NCBI RefSeq assembly: GCF_019693215.1
Contig: NZ_CP081183.1
Location: 499,226-563,225, forward strand
DNA from: Salinarchaeum sp. IM2453
GTDB lineage: Archaea > Halobacteriota > Halobacteria > Halobacteriales > Salinarchaeaceae
Direction of reading: 5' to 3'
DNA: 64,000 bases
Part shown: positions 56,014 to 64,000 of the stretch, in pieces
Layout: each line of letters opens with the position of its first letter
How positions within the stretch are numbered: the first letter of the stretch is position 1
Translations under genes and position numbers: made by a program
The notes under the pieces: model-generated
Told to the model about the DNA's origin: nothing
Database searches by the model: none
The model's input: only the letters and a program-made list of their open reading frames with translations

Positions 56014-57213
56014 TCAGTTACGATGGCTAACTTGAGATGCAATCATTTTGTTACTTTTACCAGAGATCATCATGCCAAAGATAATTAATAGAATAACTGC
56101 ATCCCATTCATTGCCAACGATCCAATTACCACCGACGAAATGCCATACAAGAGTTCCAATTGCAATTGAAATTAAAAATGGATCGTTTTCACTTAATAAA
56201 TGCTGAAGATATACGTACAAAATAAATAATATATATATCATTAGGCCTAAAATGCCTGTAGACAAATAGATTGACATATATGCACTGTGTGCACTGTAAC
56301 CTTGGTTTTCAGGGTGGTGTTTTTCGATAATTAGATATTGGTCTTTAAGTCCATTTCCGATCAGTCGTGAGTTTTCATTAGCCTGTAATATTGATTCCCA
56401 AACAGTAAATCGACCGGTGAAATCAATTGGTATGGCTCGTTCCAGAATTTCCATCGAGGTGAATAGTAAGAAGATAATAGATAGAAATACAACAGGGAAT
56501 GAATACAGACCGATTTTCAATAGTATTCCTGTCGGGAGGAGATATAATAAATAGATAACCGCTGAAATAATCACACCACCAATAGCACTTCGACCGACAG
56601 TTACTAAGAGGCCAAAACCAGTAAATAGCAGCAAAATTAAACCCCGTTTCTTGTCAATATTAAAAAAGATGTGCAGCGAGCCCAAGGTAGAGAAGAATAA
56701 AACTTGAGCCAATTGATTGGGACTGCCTTTCATTACTGAGCTAACTGTATAATCCCCAAGAATAGCTTTACGGGTTTCGTAGACTTCCACAGGAATTCCG
56801 AGTAGTGAATATTCTCCTATGAATAACGAAGGAATTGCAATTATCACAAGGATTGTGCCAATAAGAGATATTTGTGACGAAAGGTTATCGACAGTAACAT
56901 AGTTTGATATAATGAAGAAGCATATGAATAAAGGCACATATGTGTAGATCAGATAAAATACCTGATATTCTGAGGAATAATTACCTAGGAGTATGTGAAT
57001 AGAAAAAATGAAAAATAATACCAGCATGAAAAACAATATGTAACTATTCCAGATGATCTCGACTTTTTCTTCACGTCTGTATATATATACTAAGACAATA
57101 AGTAACGTCGATATGAATATAACGCGCCCCAATTCTCCGGGAACAATGTTGGTATGCGGAGCGATTGCTGAAGATAGCAATATATACAACCAAATTGCGT
57201 CTTTTGACGCCAT
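56014..57213 (-). CDS. O-antigen-polymerase-like membrane protein
   Basis: 399 residues with ten or more membrane helices. The large loop near the C-terminus holds FTGRFTVWESILQANENSRL, IGNGLKDQYLIIEKHHPENQ and GYSAHSAYMSIYLSTGILGL, the Wzy_C pattern of O-antigen ligases and polymerases. It would polymerise or ligate lipid-linked glycans outside the membrane. AT-rich, like other genes of this locus. The gene looks complete, with its start about 85 bases from an IS5-like element. Confidence 0.8.
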   Translation of the reverse strand: MASKDAIWLYILLSSAIAPHTNIVPGELGRVIFISTLLIVLVYIYRREEKVEIIWNSYILFFMLVLFFIFSIHILLGNYSSEYQVFYLIYTYVPLFICFFIISNYVTVDNLSSQISLIGTILVIIAIPSLFIGEYSLLGIPVEVYETRKAILGDYTVSSVMKGSPNQLAQVLFFSTLGSLHIFFNIDKKRGLILLLFTGFGLLVTVGRSAIGGVIISAVIYLLYLLPTGILLKIGLYSFPVVFLSIIFLLFTSMEILERAIPIDFTGRFTVWESILQANENSRLIGNGLKDQYLIIEKHHPENQGYSAHSAYMSIYLSTGILGLMIYILFILYVYLQHLLSENDPFLISIAIGTLVWHFVGGNWIVGNEWDAVILLIIFGMMISGKSNKMIASQVSHRN

Positions 57214-57297
57214 AGTCGGTACAAAAAAGAGATAAGACTATATCTCTTACCCATTTGGACATCGGTACCGGCGAGCAATTATTCTTTACTAGCATCA

Positions 57298-58367
57298 GAG
57301 CATGTCATAGAAACGTTCTCAATGAAGGAAGCAGGGTGTTGGAACTGTGTCTACGAGCGCCAGCACCCTGCAGGACGTAGCTTCGGTCGACGACTTCTTG
57401 AATGTCGCGGCTACGGAGACAGCACCGCTGTTCGAGTATTTGGAGTTCGATTTTCTGCTTGAGTACGAAGTGTTCGCCCCCGCGAGCAGGGGGCGAACAC
57501 GAGTACACAAGCCACCAGAACTCTTCAAAGGTTTTCTCCACTGCTACTACAAAGGTATCTACGGCACACGCCCAGTTACACGAGAGCTCCGAAATACACT
57601 GACTTGGCTGTCCTGGGGTTTCGAGAAACCACCTTCACGAGACACTGTTGACCGGTTTCTCACTGATCTTGAATTGGTGGTGGATGATGTCTTTGACCGT
57701 CTCGTCGAGCAGGCCGCCTACCGGGGCCTGCTCGACCCCACATACCGCATCGATTCGACTCACATCACTGCAATCGAGTACAACGATGAGGCGACGTGGA
57801 ACTACGACTCAACTGCTGAAGAACACTACTACGGCTTCGGCTGTGTGATTGTTTCAGCCGGGCCAAAGATTCCGATTGCAGCGGAGTTCACACAACGAAA
57901 GCAAATTAATACTGAGACGGTGATGCGCGTCACGAAGGACGCGCTCGCCGTCGAAACACCGATCTGGATGCTCGGAGACAGTGCCTACGACATCCTGAAG
58001 TGGCACGACTTCCTGCTGACGCAGGGAATCGTGCCGATCGCACCGTACAATCCACGCAACACGGACGACCCGTTTGACATCGAATACAGGGTCGAAGACC
58101 GTATCGACGAACACGCTGAAGACATCAGTCTCAAGCAGTCAGTACTGGACAAGACGTACGATCACCGGACGCAAGTGGAACGAACAAACGAAGCCTGCAA
58201 GGACTGCGGCCTCGGGCACGTCCGCGCCCGAGGCCGAGTCCACGCACGAACACAGGTGTTCGTGGCGCTTTGTCTCCGTGTGATCGTCGCCATCACCAAT
58301 TACGAACAGGGAGACAATCCCGGACGGACAAAGCTCAAGACCCTGTGATTGATTCTATGACACGCTC
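57298..58367 (+). mobile_element. IS5-like insertion sequence, intact
   Basis: Inverted ends GAGCATGTCATAGAA (57298-57312) and TTCTATGACACGCTC (58353-58367) differ at one base and enclose a complete transposase. It truncated the membrane-protein gene that begins at 58944. Confidence 0.8.
57347..58348 (+). CDS. IS5-like DDE transposase
   Basis: 333 residues from a GTG start, intact. LLDPTYRIDSTHITAIEYND holds the first Asp, PIWMLGDSAYDILKWHDF the second, and HRTQVERTNEACKDCGLGHV the Glu. Three perfect inverted repeats with arms of 10-12 bases occur in the gene, at 57470-57500, 57704-57736 and 58208-58235. Confidence 0.85.
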   Translation: MSTSASTLQDVASVDDFLNVAATETAPLFEYLEFDFLLEYEVFAPASRGRTRVHKPPELFKGFLHCYYKGIYGTRPVTRELRNTLTWLSWGFEKPPSRDTVDRFLTDLELVVDDVFDRLVEQAAYRGLLDPTYRIDSTHITAIEYNDEATWNYDSTAEEHYYGFGCVIVSAGPKIPIAAEFTQRKQINTETVMRVTKDALAVETPIWMLGDSAYDILKWHDFLLTQGIVPIAPYNPRNTDDPFDIEYRVEDRIDEHAEDISLKQSVLDKTYDHRTQVERTNEACKDCGLGHVRARGRVHARTQVFVALCLRVIVAITNYEQGDNPGRTKLKTL

Positions 58368-58944
58368 ACAGTAAGTATGTAGTTTTTCGCGTTGTATGAA
58401 GCTTATAAAAGGAGAGTATAACAGCAGGAGCTAAAAACCGGGCAGTCTGATTAGAACTTCCAGAAAATATTGAACGAAGACTGTCACCCCATGTCCTAAT
58501 AGTGAACCAAAGAATTTCGACTTCGCCATAACGGAGAGTTATGAATCCAATGACAGAAATAATCCCACCGACAGCAGAGACAAGTATTGCAAAGTAGTTA
58601 TAATTAAGGTAACTCGGGAAAACGAACATAAATAGAAATACTATGACGCCAGTATATGCAAAATAAAAGTACTGCGGTGTACCGTGTGCTCCACCAGTAG
58701 CAATGTGGGAAAAAATCCCGGTAAAGATTAATCCAGTGGCAAACATGACATTTTTACTGGTAGTTAATTTAAGATGTCCACCAGACATGACAACAAAGTA
58801 GGCAGCGACCACTACAGAACTCAGTAAGAAAATGATAGTCCCTACAGAAGAAGAAGTGAACACAGTTCCAGGAAGCAGTCCTGTAAGTATCAGGATCAAA
58901 AGAGCTGGGCACTGACTGTAAGTGTCAAATCTGCTCTTAACCAC
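58366..58944 (-). pseudogene. N-terminal half of a polytopic membrane protein (Wzy-like)
   Basis: 192 residues with five or six membrane helices (CPALLILILTGLLPGTVF, VGTIIFLLSSVVVAAYFVVM, YFAYTGVIVFLFMFVFPSYL). GSSNQTARFLAPAVILSFYK recalls the first part of O-antigen ligase-type proteins. The sequence stops at the IS5-like right end; no C-terminal half was found on the other side, so DNA was lost as well. Confidence 0.6.
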
Positions 58945-59130
58945 AAAATCATAAATCAGTTTGTATGTATCGGATAAAAAGCATACGGATTTAATTATTC
59001 TGTCTTGTTATTTCCACCTAGGTCCAGAGAACTGCTAGATACTCAAAATGCCGCACAACTGAGCCCGTGAGATCAACAAATAAAATAGTATGTCGGAATA
59101 GATCAAGATTCATAGGCTCCTCTCAGGTGA

Positions 59131-59138
59131 TTTTATTA
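59131..59138 (+). promoter_or_regulatory. TATA-like box
   Basis: ttttatta centred 28 nt before the ATG at 59162, consistent with a leaderless transcript. Confidence 0.45.
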
Positions 59139-59161
59139 GTCACACAAACAACGGTACATAT

Positions 59162-60115
59162 ATGGATAGACCAGTGTCATCGAACAGTCTGCTGCGAGTA
59201 ATTGGAAACTTCGGTAAACGGCGTATGTTTGTCCCATATTCACTAGGTTACACTGCTGCAAAAACTATAGAGAATAGGTATATTGTTAATAAGCTTTCAG
59301 AAAAGACAGGAGTGCCCACGATCGCGAGTTTGGATTTTACAGGCATCAAAGAAAGTGATACCTTGTTCGTCCTTGGTACAGGATCATCAGTCACTAGATA
59401 CTCAGATGCACAATGGAGTACAATCGCAGATAACGACTCAGTTGGAGTTAATTATTGGGCGACTCACGATTTCGTTCCGGACTTTTATACATTTGAGCTA
59501 CCGAGAAATAAAGACTATCGAGATGCACTTTACCATATTTTTCAGGCAAGAGCACCAGAATATAAGGGTACACCATTCCTACTAAAGGATATCCCAACAC
59601 TATCAGGAGAGATTGAGCTCAGTCGGCTGCCACAGGCTATTAAGTCATATCTATACTTTTCTGTGGAGACAGGGATACCAAGAAATTCCGAAAATCTTAC
59701 ATCATTGGCTCGTGGGTATGAGATAATTGATAATTTAGGATACTTTTCACAAAAATCAATTAATGTTATACCTTATAACTGTGCTTCAATTATATACTTG
59801 ATATTGCTAGGCTTACGAATGGGTTATCAAGGTATTGTTCTATGTGGTGTTGATCTCAGTAACCCGGAGCACTTTTACACAGAGAAAAGCAGACACTATC
59901 TTGACAGGGGTATTCCAGTCAAAAAGCCAGAAGTAAAACGCAAACAACACAAAACAGCTAATAAGAGCGAAAAAGAGATAACAGTACCAGAGGTGATCAG
60001 TGTACTTCAACAAACTGTGCTAAGAAAATATAATTGCAGTCTATACATTGGTGCTAAGGAGTCGGCACTATATCCACAGTTACCATATTACTTTGACCAA
60101 CCTACAGATTCTTAA
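59162..60115 (+). CDS. Rossmann-like protein of a glycan locus (DUF115/MptE-like)
   Basis: 317 residues. DTLFVLGTGSSVTRYSDAQW is a glycine-rich nucleotide-binding start, SVGVNYWATHDFVPDFYTFE and LLGLRMGYQGIVLCGVDLSN resemble the DUF115/MptE-like fold seen in flagellin- and glycan-modifying proteins. A C-terminal basic patch (KKPEVKRKQHKTANKSEKEI) follows. It converges with the gene at 60102 with a 14-base overlap. The activity is not known; transfer of a sugar or sialic-acid-like residue is possible. Confidence 0.5.
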   Translation: MDRPVSSNSLLRVIGNFGKRRMFVPYSLGYTAAKTIENRYIVNKLSEKTGVPTIASLDFTGIKESDTLFVLGTGSSVTRYSDAQWSTIADNDSVGVNYWATHDFVPDFYTFELPRNKDYRDALYHIFQARAPEYKGTPFLLKDIPTLSGEIELSRLPQAIKSYLYFSVETGIPRNSENLTSLARGYEIIDNLGYFSQKSINVIPYNCASIIYLILLGLRMGYQGIVLCGVDLSNPEHFYTEKSRHYLDRGIPVKKPEVKRKQHKTANKSEKEITVPEVISVLQQTVLRKYNCSLYIGAKESALYPQLPYYFDQPTDS

Positions 60116-60935
60116 GATCAGGGTGGCCAAAATTCTCGTTTGTTTTCTCTTCACTGTGTCTATCAAGTTTTTGCTGCCATTCTTTGTGCCGAACGAATAT
60201 CCTTACAGGAATACGATCTATGTCCAATATTTTCGCGATTGAAAGTCGATGGTGGCCACCAACGAATAAAAATTCTCCATCACGACCGAGGTTACAAACA
60301 ACTTCATCATATTTGTAATAAAATCGCATTGGATTAAGCTTTGGAGTGTATCGGAGATGGTCATTGTCCTCATTTAGTAGTTCCCGTCGACTCTGATATC
60401 CATTCTCTTTTATTATATTGTATAGTTTATCTAGCTTTGCACACCTGCTGAGCACATCTTGTTTTGATTTGCAGCCATGCCAAACAGACTGTTCGTCTTC
60501 TAATCGGTCTAATATATGCTGTATGAACTCAGTCTGTTCCCATGGTTTGCCATTTTCAAATCGACTCCGTAAACCGCTGTAGACGGTAATATGAGGCTCA
60601 GGAGAATCATAAATAGTTTCTTCACAGAATTTTTGATCTGATTGATCCCAACTGCCACCTGCGACTAAGCCGATATCCCGGTACATATCAGATAAATACG
60701 AGAACCGGTTTTTTGAGTTATATACAATCTTTTCAGGTGAGATCCAAACAATCTTTAGTGGATCTGGCCGTACAGAGAAATCTCCGGATTGATTCCAGTT
60801 ACGCCAAGCCTTCCATTGATAATAGAATGGAATCCCGGTGGGGGGAATGCTCTTTGGTAGATATTGAACTATTTTTCTTATTGTCGGCTGGATGCCTTCA
60901 GTCCTGAAATGTTCAATGACTCGTCCTACTGTCAC
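60102..60935 (-). CDS. Uncharacterised glycan-locus protein with ParB-like core
   Basis: 277 residues, soluble. The C-terminal part reads DEVVCNLGRDGEFLFVGGHH, RLSIAKILDIDRIPVRIFVR and HKEWQQKLDR, a ParB/sulfiredoxin-like nucleotide-binding pattern (G..R...A). The N-terminal half (PPTGIPFYYQWKAWRNWNQS) is not recognised. Similar proteins occur in haloarchaeal glycan clusters; a kinase-like or regulatory role is possible but unproven. Confidence 0.5.
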   Translation of the reverse strand: MTVGRVIEHFRTEGIQPTIRKIVQYLPKSIPPTGIPFYYQWKAWRNWNQSGDFSVRPDPLKIVWISPEKIVYNSKNRFSYLSDMYRDIGLVAGGSWDQSDQKFCEETIYDSPEPHITVYSGLRSRFENGKPWEQTEFIQHILDRLEDEQSVWHGCKSKQDVLSRCAKLDKLYNIIKENGYQSRRELLNEDNDHLRYTPKLNPMRFYYKYDEVVCNLGRDGEFLFVGGHHRLSIAKILDIDRIPVRIFVRHKEWQQKLDRHSEEKTNENFGHPDLKNL

Positions 60936-60993
60936 GTGGTTTAGTCAGATGGACGCTAATATAAAGTCTGTGGAGCAGCAAAGTCGGGCACTG

Positions 60994-61524
60994 CTAGATT
61001 GAACCCTCTCGCTTGAGTGCTTCAACAGGCGGTTGATTGTCGAGTGCTTGGTGGCTGCGATGATGATTGTAGTATGCGGTGTAAGCAGTCAGCCAGCGCT
61101 CGGTGCTGGCCTGACTGCCGTTTCAGATTTCGTGAAAGCGTTCAATTCGCACTGTATATGTCTGAAAGAGCTTTTCGACGATGTTGCGGTCAGTATAGTT
61201 AAGCTCACCACTCAGATCAGTCCGAGCAAGCGCGGTGAGATAGCCCATCCCATCGACGAGAAACTCCGCGTCAGAGACGCGGTGGTTCTCTTTCAGCTCG
61301 TCGAGGAGCTGTTCAGCAGGATCGCGGCCTCTATGCCACGAAAGTCGTGCGTGGAGGACTACTTTCGTATCCCGTCAATAGCGGCGTGAAGCCACGCTCT
61401 CTGTCCATTTTCGAGCTACATTTGTGTTTCATTGACAGCGATTCGCTCTGGTTCAGCGGTGAAGTCCTGGTCGTAGTGGTCAGCGTAGGCTTGATACCAG
61501 TGCTGGATCGTGGTTCAGCGTCGA
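60994..61524 (-). pseudogene. IS6-family transposase, badly decayed
   Basis: Across several stops and shifts the reverse strand reads WYQAYADHYDQDF, ERIAVNETQ, LLDELKENHRVSDAEFLVDG, MGYLTALARTDLSGELNYTD, RNIVEKLFQTYTVRIERFHE and RWLTAYTAYYNHHRSHQALD, ending ALKREGSI. That is the order of an IS6-type DDE domain. Its upstream edge is the 116-bp repeat at 61525. Confidence 0.65.
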
Positions 61525-61640
61525 TAGTACTCCGCAGAAGTTTTTGAGGAACGAGGAAATAAACGGTCAAAATTCACCGGACGTGACGGCATTTATCCCC
61601 TCGATTGCTGAATTTCCTCAATAGCTTTCCCGAGTTACTA
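61525..61640. repeat. 116-bp MITE-like repeat, copy 3
   Basis: Inverted copy of 22429-22544, same length and ends. It directly precedes the decayed IS6-type transposase and, read on the minus strand, contains an open start MPSRPVNFDRLFPRSS. Confidence 0.65.
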
Positions 61641-62105
61641 ACGACACCAAACCACTCATAGAGGTCTCGACACTCGGCTAACGAGGCGGCTCCAGCATGA
61701 GCAGCATACGCCAGCATGGCTGATCAGGCTGGCGTGCGCGTCTGATCACCATCCAAACACTCCACATCCGAAGAATCCATTATGTCTACTTGGAGTTCTT
61801 CGAAGAGCATCTTCCCACCATGATTGAAGAACTCTGTTCAGTTTAACCTCAATCTAGCAGTGCTACTATACCAACTATATCAATCAACCGGTAACTTGGG
61901 ATCTCAGATATGAGGAGATAGTGATTGATCAATGTATGGTTTCATGGAATTAGCGTAGGTGTCATCAATTACGTTTTGAACTCTGTCATATGCTTTCTAG
62001 TTGTTTTCCTGCTGACGTTCGATAAACGAGAATACGTTATCAACAGCATCGCCGCTTACGAGGCTTTGAGAAGTTTGGTATCAAGAGTACCAGAGGAGAT
62101 TTTGC
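61641..62105. other. Gene-free stretch with transposase debris
   Basis: No intact frame. About 61660-61800 contains broken frames and a hairpin (cgccagcatggctgatcaggctggcg), suggesting another lost transposase. A 63-codon frame at 61925-62116 has no recognisable features. Confidence 0.35.
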
Positions 62106-62880
62106 TTAGCAAATAGTTAAGTTCCCGAGTAGGGAGATATTCAGCCTATGTCTACTTACGCGACCATGGAAGGAGTCCCCTTTAGGATCATACGCGGGGA
62201 AGCCGCCTGTGCCTAACGTTTCGTTTAGTCCCTGCGCCCGAGAGTCTTCAGCAAGTACAACAGACGGTCGTCGCCAGCGGAGATGTGCTAAGTGACCGTG
62301 TTTTCGGTATCCGACGTGTAGATCAGATTCACGGTACAGCTCTAAATTATCTGTGTCATGACTGGCGTAGTGGGGTTGCCAGTTATATTCTCGAGCAAAG
62401 GAGATTAATTCACGATCAAGATCTTTAGGTGCGGATTGTAGCACAATGTATCTATCAGAAGATTCGAATTTTTTTGCAAGCCGTGCAAGTAGTGCTTTTG
62501 CCTGTTCAGCATAAATATTGTCGTGTGGAGTAGTAAACACGAGTTGATCAATACTATCTGGTTTGTGGAATGAAGTGCCAATCATTTCGGGGTCGTACCA
62601 TGCTGGATCACCAGTCATTATTGTATCATACCCGTTCTGGTTAAGGACTCGACTAACCCAATCGGTACGAGTTGGGATGTTCTGATCCGGGCAGTGCTCT
62701 TTTACAAAGTTGAGAAACTCAGTTGTCGTTGAATCAAACACACGTCTCTGTAATTCCTTCTTGTCTCCCGGAAAGAACTTATGAATACCTGAGATAGGGA
62801 TAACAGGAGTGTTCAAATCATCTAGGTACTCCACAATTCGGTAATATCGGGGACAAATATTTGACGTTACAACCAGAAGT
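62106..62880 (-). pseudogene. Polysaccharide pyruvyl transferase, N-terminally truncated
   Basis: The frame runs from after a TGA near 62883 (LLVVTSNICPRYYRIVEYLD, LNTPVIPISGIHKFFPGDKK) to the stop at 62106. LELYRESDLHVGYRKHGHLA and HLRWRRPSVVLAEDSRAQGL with NETLG are the signature of the pyruvyl-transferase family, which add pyruvate ketals to glycans. The family usually has 320-370 residues; about 100 N-terminal residues are missing. A GTG at 62834 could start a shorter protein of 242 residues. Confidence 0.7.
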
Positions 62881-63137
62881 CAAAACAGGACAACTGTATC
62901 AGCATTGTTAAGATGCTCTATTCGGGAAGTGAAATCACCTCATCAAGGGTTTCACGTGAATCTCGGGAATACCTGTAGTCAGTCGATCCCAATGTTTCTG
63001 AAAGCGTGATACGGACATGTCGTTAGCTCCGTGAGCACGCTGGTGAGACATAGTCATAGTCAGCAAAAACAATGTTGATGGATAATAGGCGAAGGCAAAA
63101 CCATTCATTAGCATGGATACAGTAACTCGATTATAGA

Positions 63138-64000
63138 ATGGCAAACATCCCACTTTTTGAGATTGACTGGGAGGAGAGTGACCTCAAACATGTAACGAAC
63201 TCAATTCAGCGCGGAAGCTACTGGACAAAGGGCCCCTATGTGGACAAGCTGGAAGAGACGTTAGAAGAGTATCTTGGAGTGAGCCACGCACTGACGGTAA
63301 ACTCAGGGACAACAGCCCTTGTTGCAGCACTGAAAGCAATGGGGGTATCAAACGGCGATGAGGTAATCGTCCCATCATTCACATTTATTGCAACAGCAAA
63401 CGCAGTAAAGTTAGCTGGTGGGACACCTGTTTTCGCAGACATCGAAGAAGAAACGTATGGCTTAGATCCAGTGTCGGTGAAAGCAAAGATCACAGACAGG
63501 ACAAAAGCAATCCTACCGGTACACGTATACGGAGCAGCGTCGCAAATTGAAGCAATTTGCCAGATTGCCGAGGAACATAAGATTGCAGTACTTGAGGATA
63601 ATGCCGAAGCACTGGGTGCAGAATACAACGGACAGAAACTGGGGTCATTCGGGAAAGCAGCAACACTGAGCTTCTGTCAGAACAAAATTGTTGCAACAGG
63701 CGATGGTGGGGCAGTTGTGACTGACGACGATGAACTTGCACGGCAGATCAAACTGTACCGATCGCATGGACGGGCAACGAAAAATTACTTTGATCGCGCA
63801 GAGTCGGGATCGTATGTTGATGTAGGAACAAATATCCGGATGTCGGATATTACAGCCGCACTCGGATACTCGCAGATGAATCGGGTTGATACATTGATTG
63901 ATAAGCGACAATCAGTAGCAGAAAAATATACTAAACAATTCGAGGAGATACAGGGAGTTAAACCACATGCACCTTCACAGGGGGCCACACATGTCTACCA
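63138..64000 (+). CDS. DegT/DnrJ/EryC1-type aminotransferase (partial)
   Basis: PLP enzyme, 287 residues before the window ends. ANIPLFEIDWEESDLKHVTN, SGTTALVAALKAMGVSNGDE, VIVPSFTFIATANAVKLAGG, then AVLEDNAEALGAEYNG with the cofactor Asp and SFCQNKIVATGDGGAVVTDD with the catalytic Lys. These enzymes aminate keto-sugars for surface glycans. The C-terminal part is outside the window. Confidence 0.9.
   Translation, partial: MANIPLFEIDWEESDLKHVTNSIQRGSYWTKGPYVDKLEETLEEYLGVSHALTVNSGTTALVAALKAMGVSNGDEVIVPSFTFIATANAVKLAGGTPVFADIEEETYGLDPVSVKAKITDRTKAILPVHVYGAASQIEAICQIAEEHKIAVLEDNAEALGAEYNGQKLGSFGKAATLSFCQNKIVATGDGGAVVTDDDELARQIKLYRSHGRATKNYFDRAESGSYVDVGTNIRMSDITAALGYSQMNRVDTLIDKRQSVAEKYTKQFEEIQGVKPHAPSQGATHVY

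Noticed and set aside
61925-62116. 63-codon hydrophobic frame
   Set aside because: No homology, no promoter or start context, and in an area of debris.
1-64000. tRNA or rRNA genes
   Set aside because: No stretch with tRNA cloverleaf landmarks or rRNA sequence was recognised on either strand.

Overview
The window is haloarchaeal chromosome or megaplasmid DNA from an organism of middling GC. Acidic proteins, archaeal type IV pilin signals, a PGF-CTERM anchor, CARDB surface repeats, IS1341-type tnpB genes, VapBC pairs, leaderless promoters with TATA boxes about 27 nt before the start codon, and an Orc1/Cdc6 fragment all support this. A Haloquadratum-like species is a reasonable guess but is not proven here. 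No rRNA, tRNA or CRISPR array was seen.

Layout. (1) 1-12.4 kb: cell-surface and sugar genes: a pilin, two nucleotidyltransferases, two VanZ-like paralogues, a large acidic surface protein with an embedded cupredoxin domain, a polyprenyl-phosphate sugar transferase, and an overlapping pair of a HELTH membrane protein and a pilin-signal CARDB protein. (2) 12.4-16.6 kb: gene debris, then a 1001-residue CARDB protein with a PGF-CTERM anchor. (3) 16.6-25.8 kb: an island in which IS200/IS605-type elements (two intact tnpB genes, one tnpB fragment, several short non-autonomous derivatives) alternate with five toxin-antitoxin modules. (4) 25.8-36.0 kb: the wreck of a GC-rich operon: a PD-(D/E)XK-like nuclease/SF1-helicase gene, a separate helicase C-terminal ORF joined by TGATG coupling, and the N-terminal part of a RAMP (Cas7-like) protein. 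It is broken by a tnpB element, an IS110 element and a DDE element. A second nuclease 5' end, two HTH genes and an Orc1/Cdc6 fragment lie next to it. This combination resembles the derived, array-less haloarchaeal class 1 CRISPR-Cas group called HRAMP and is the leading candidate for an unusual system. (5) 36.0-64.0 kb: a surface-glycan locus (methyltransferase, glycosyltransferases, WecB, WecC, heparinase-like enzyme, alkaline-phosphatase-fold protein, ATP-grasp, TagF-like protein, Wzy-like polymerases, pyruvyl transferase, DegT aminotransferase) that has been heavily bombarded by IS630, IS6, IS4-like and IS5-like elements.

How the genes fit together. WecB and WecC would make UDP-ManNAc and UDP-ManNAcA. 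Glycosyltransferases, Wzy-like proteins, the lyase and decorating enzymes would build and modify a surface glycan, and the upstream nucleotidyltransferases and sugar transferase fit the same job. Many glycan genes are truncated, frameshifted or carry one stop, so the locus is eroding or switching. Two sequence-level patterns need a second look: transposase genes of unrelated families carry many perfect internal inverted repeats, and several nearly intact genes are inactivated by a single stop explainable by one transition.
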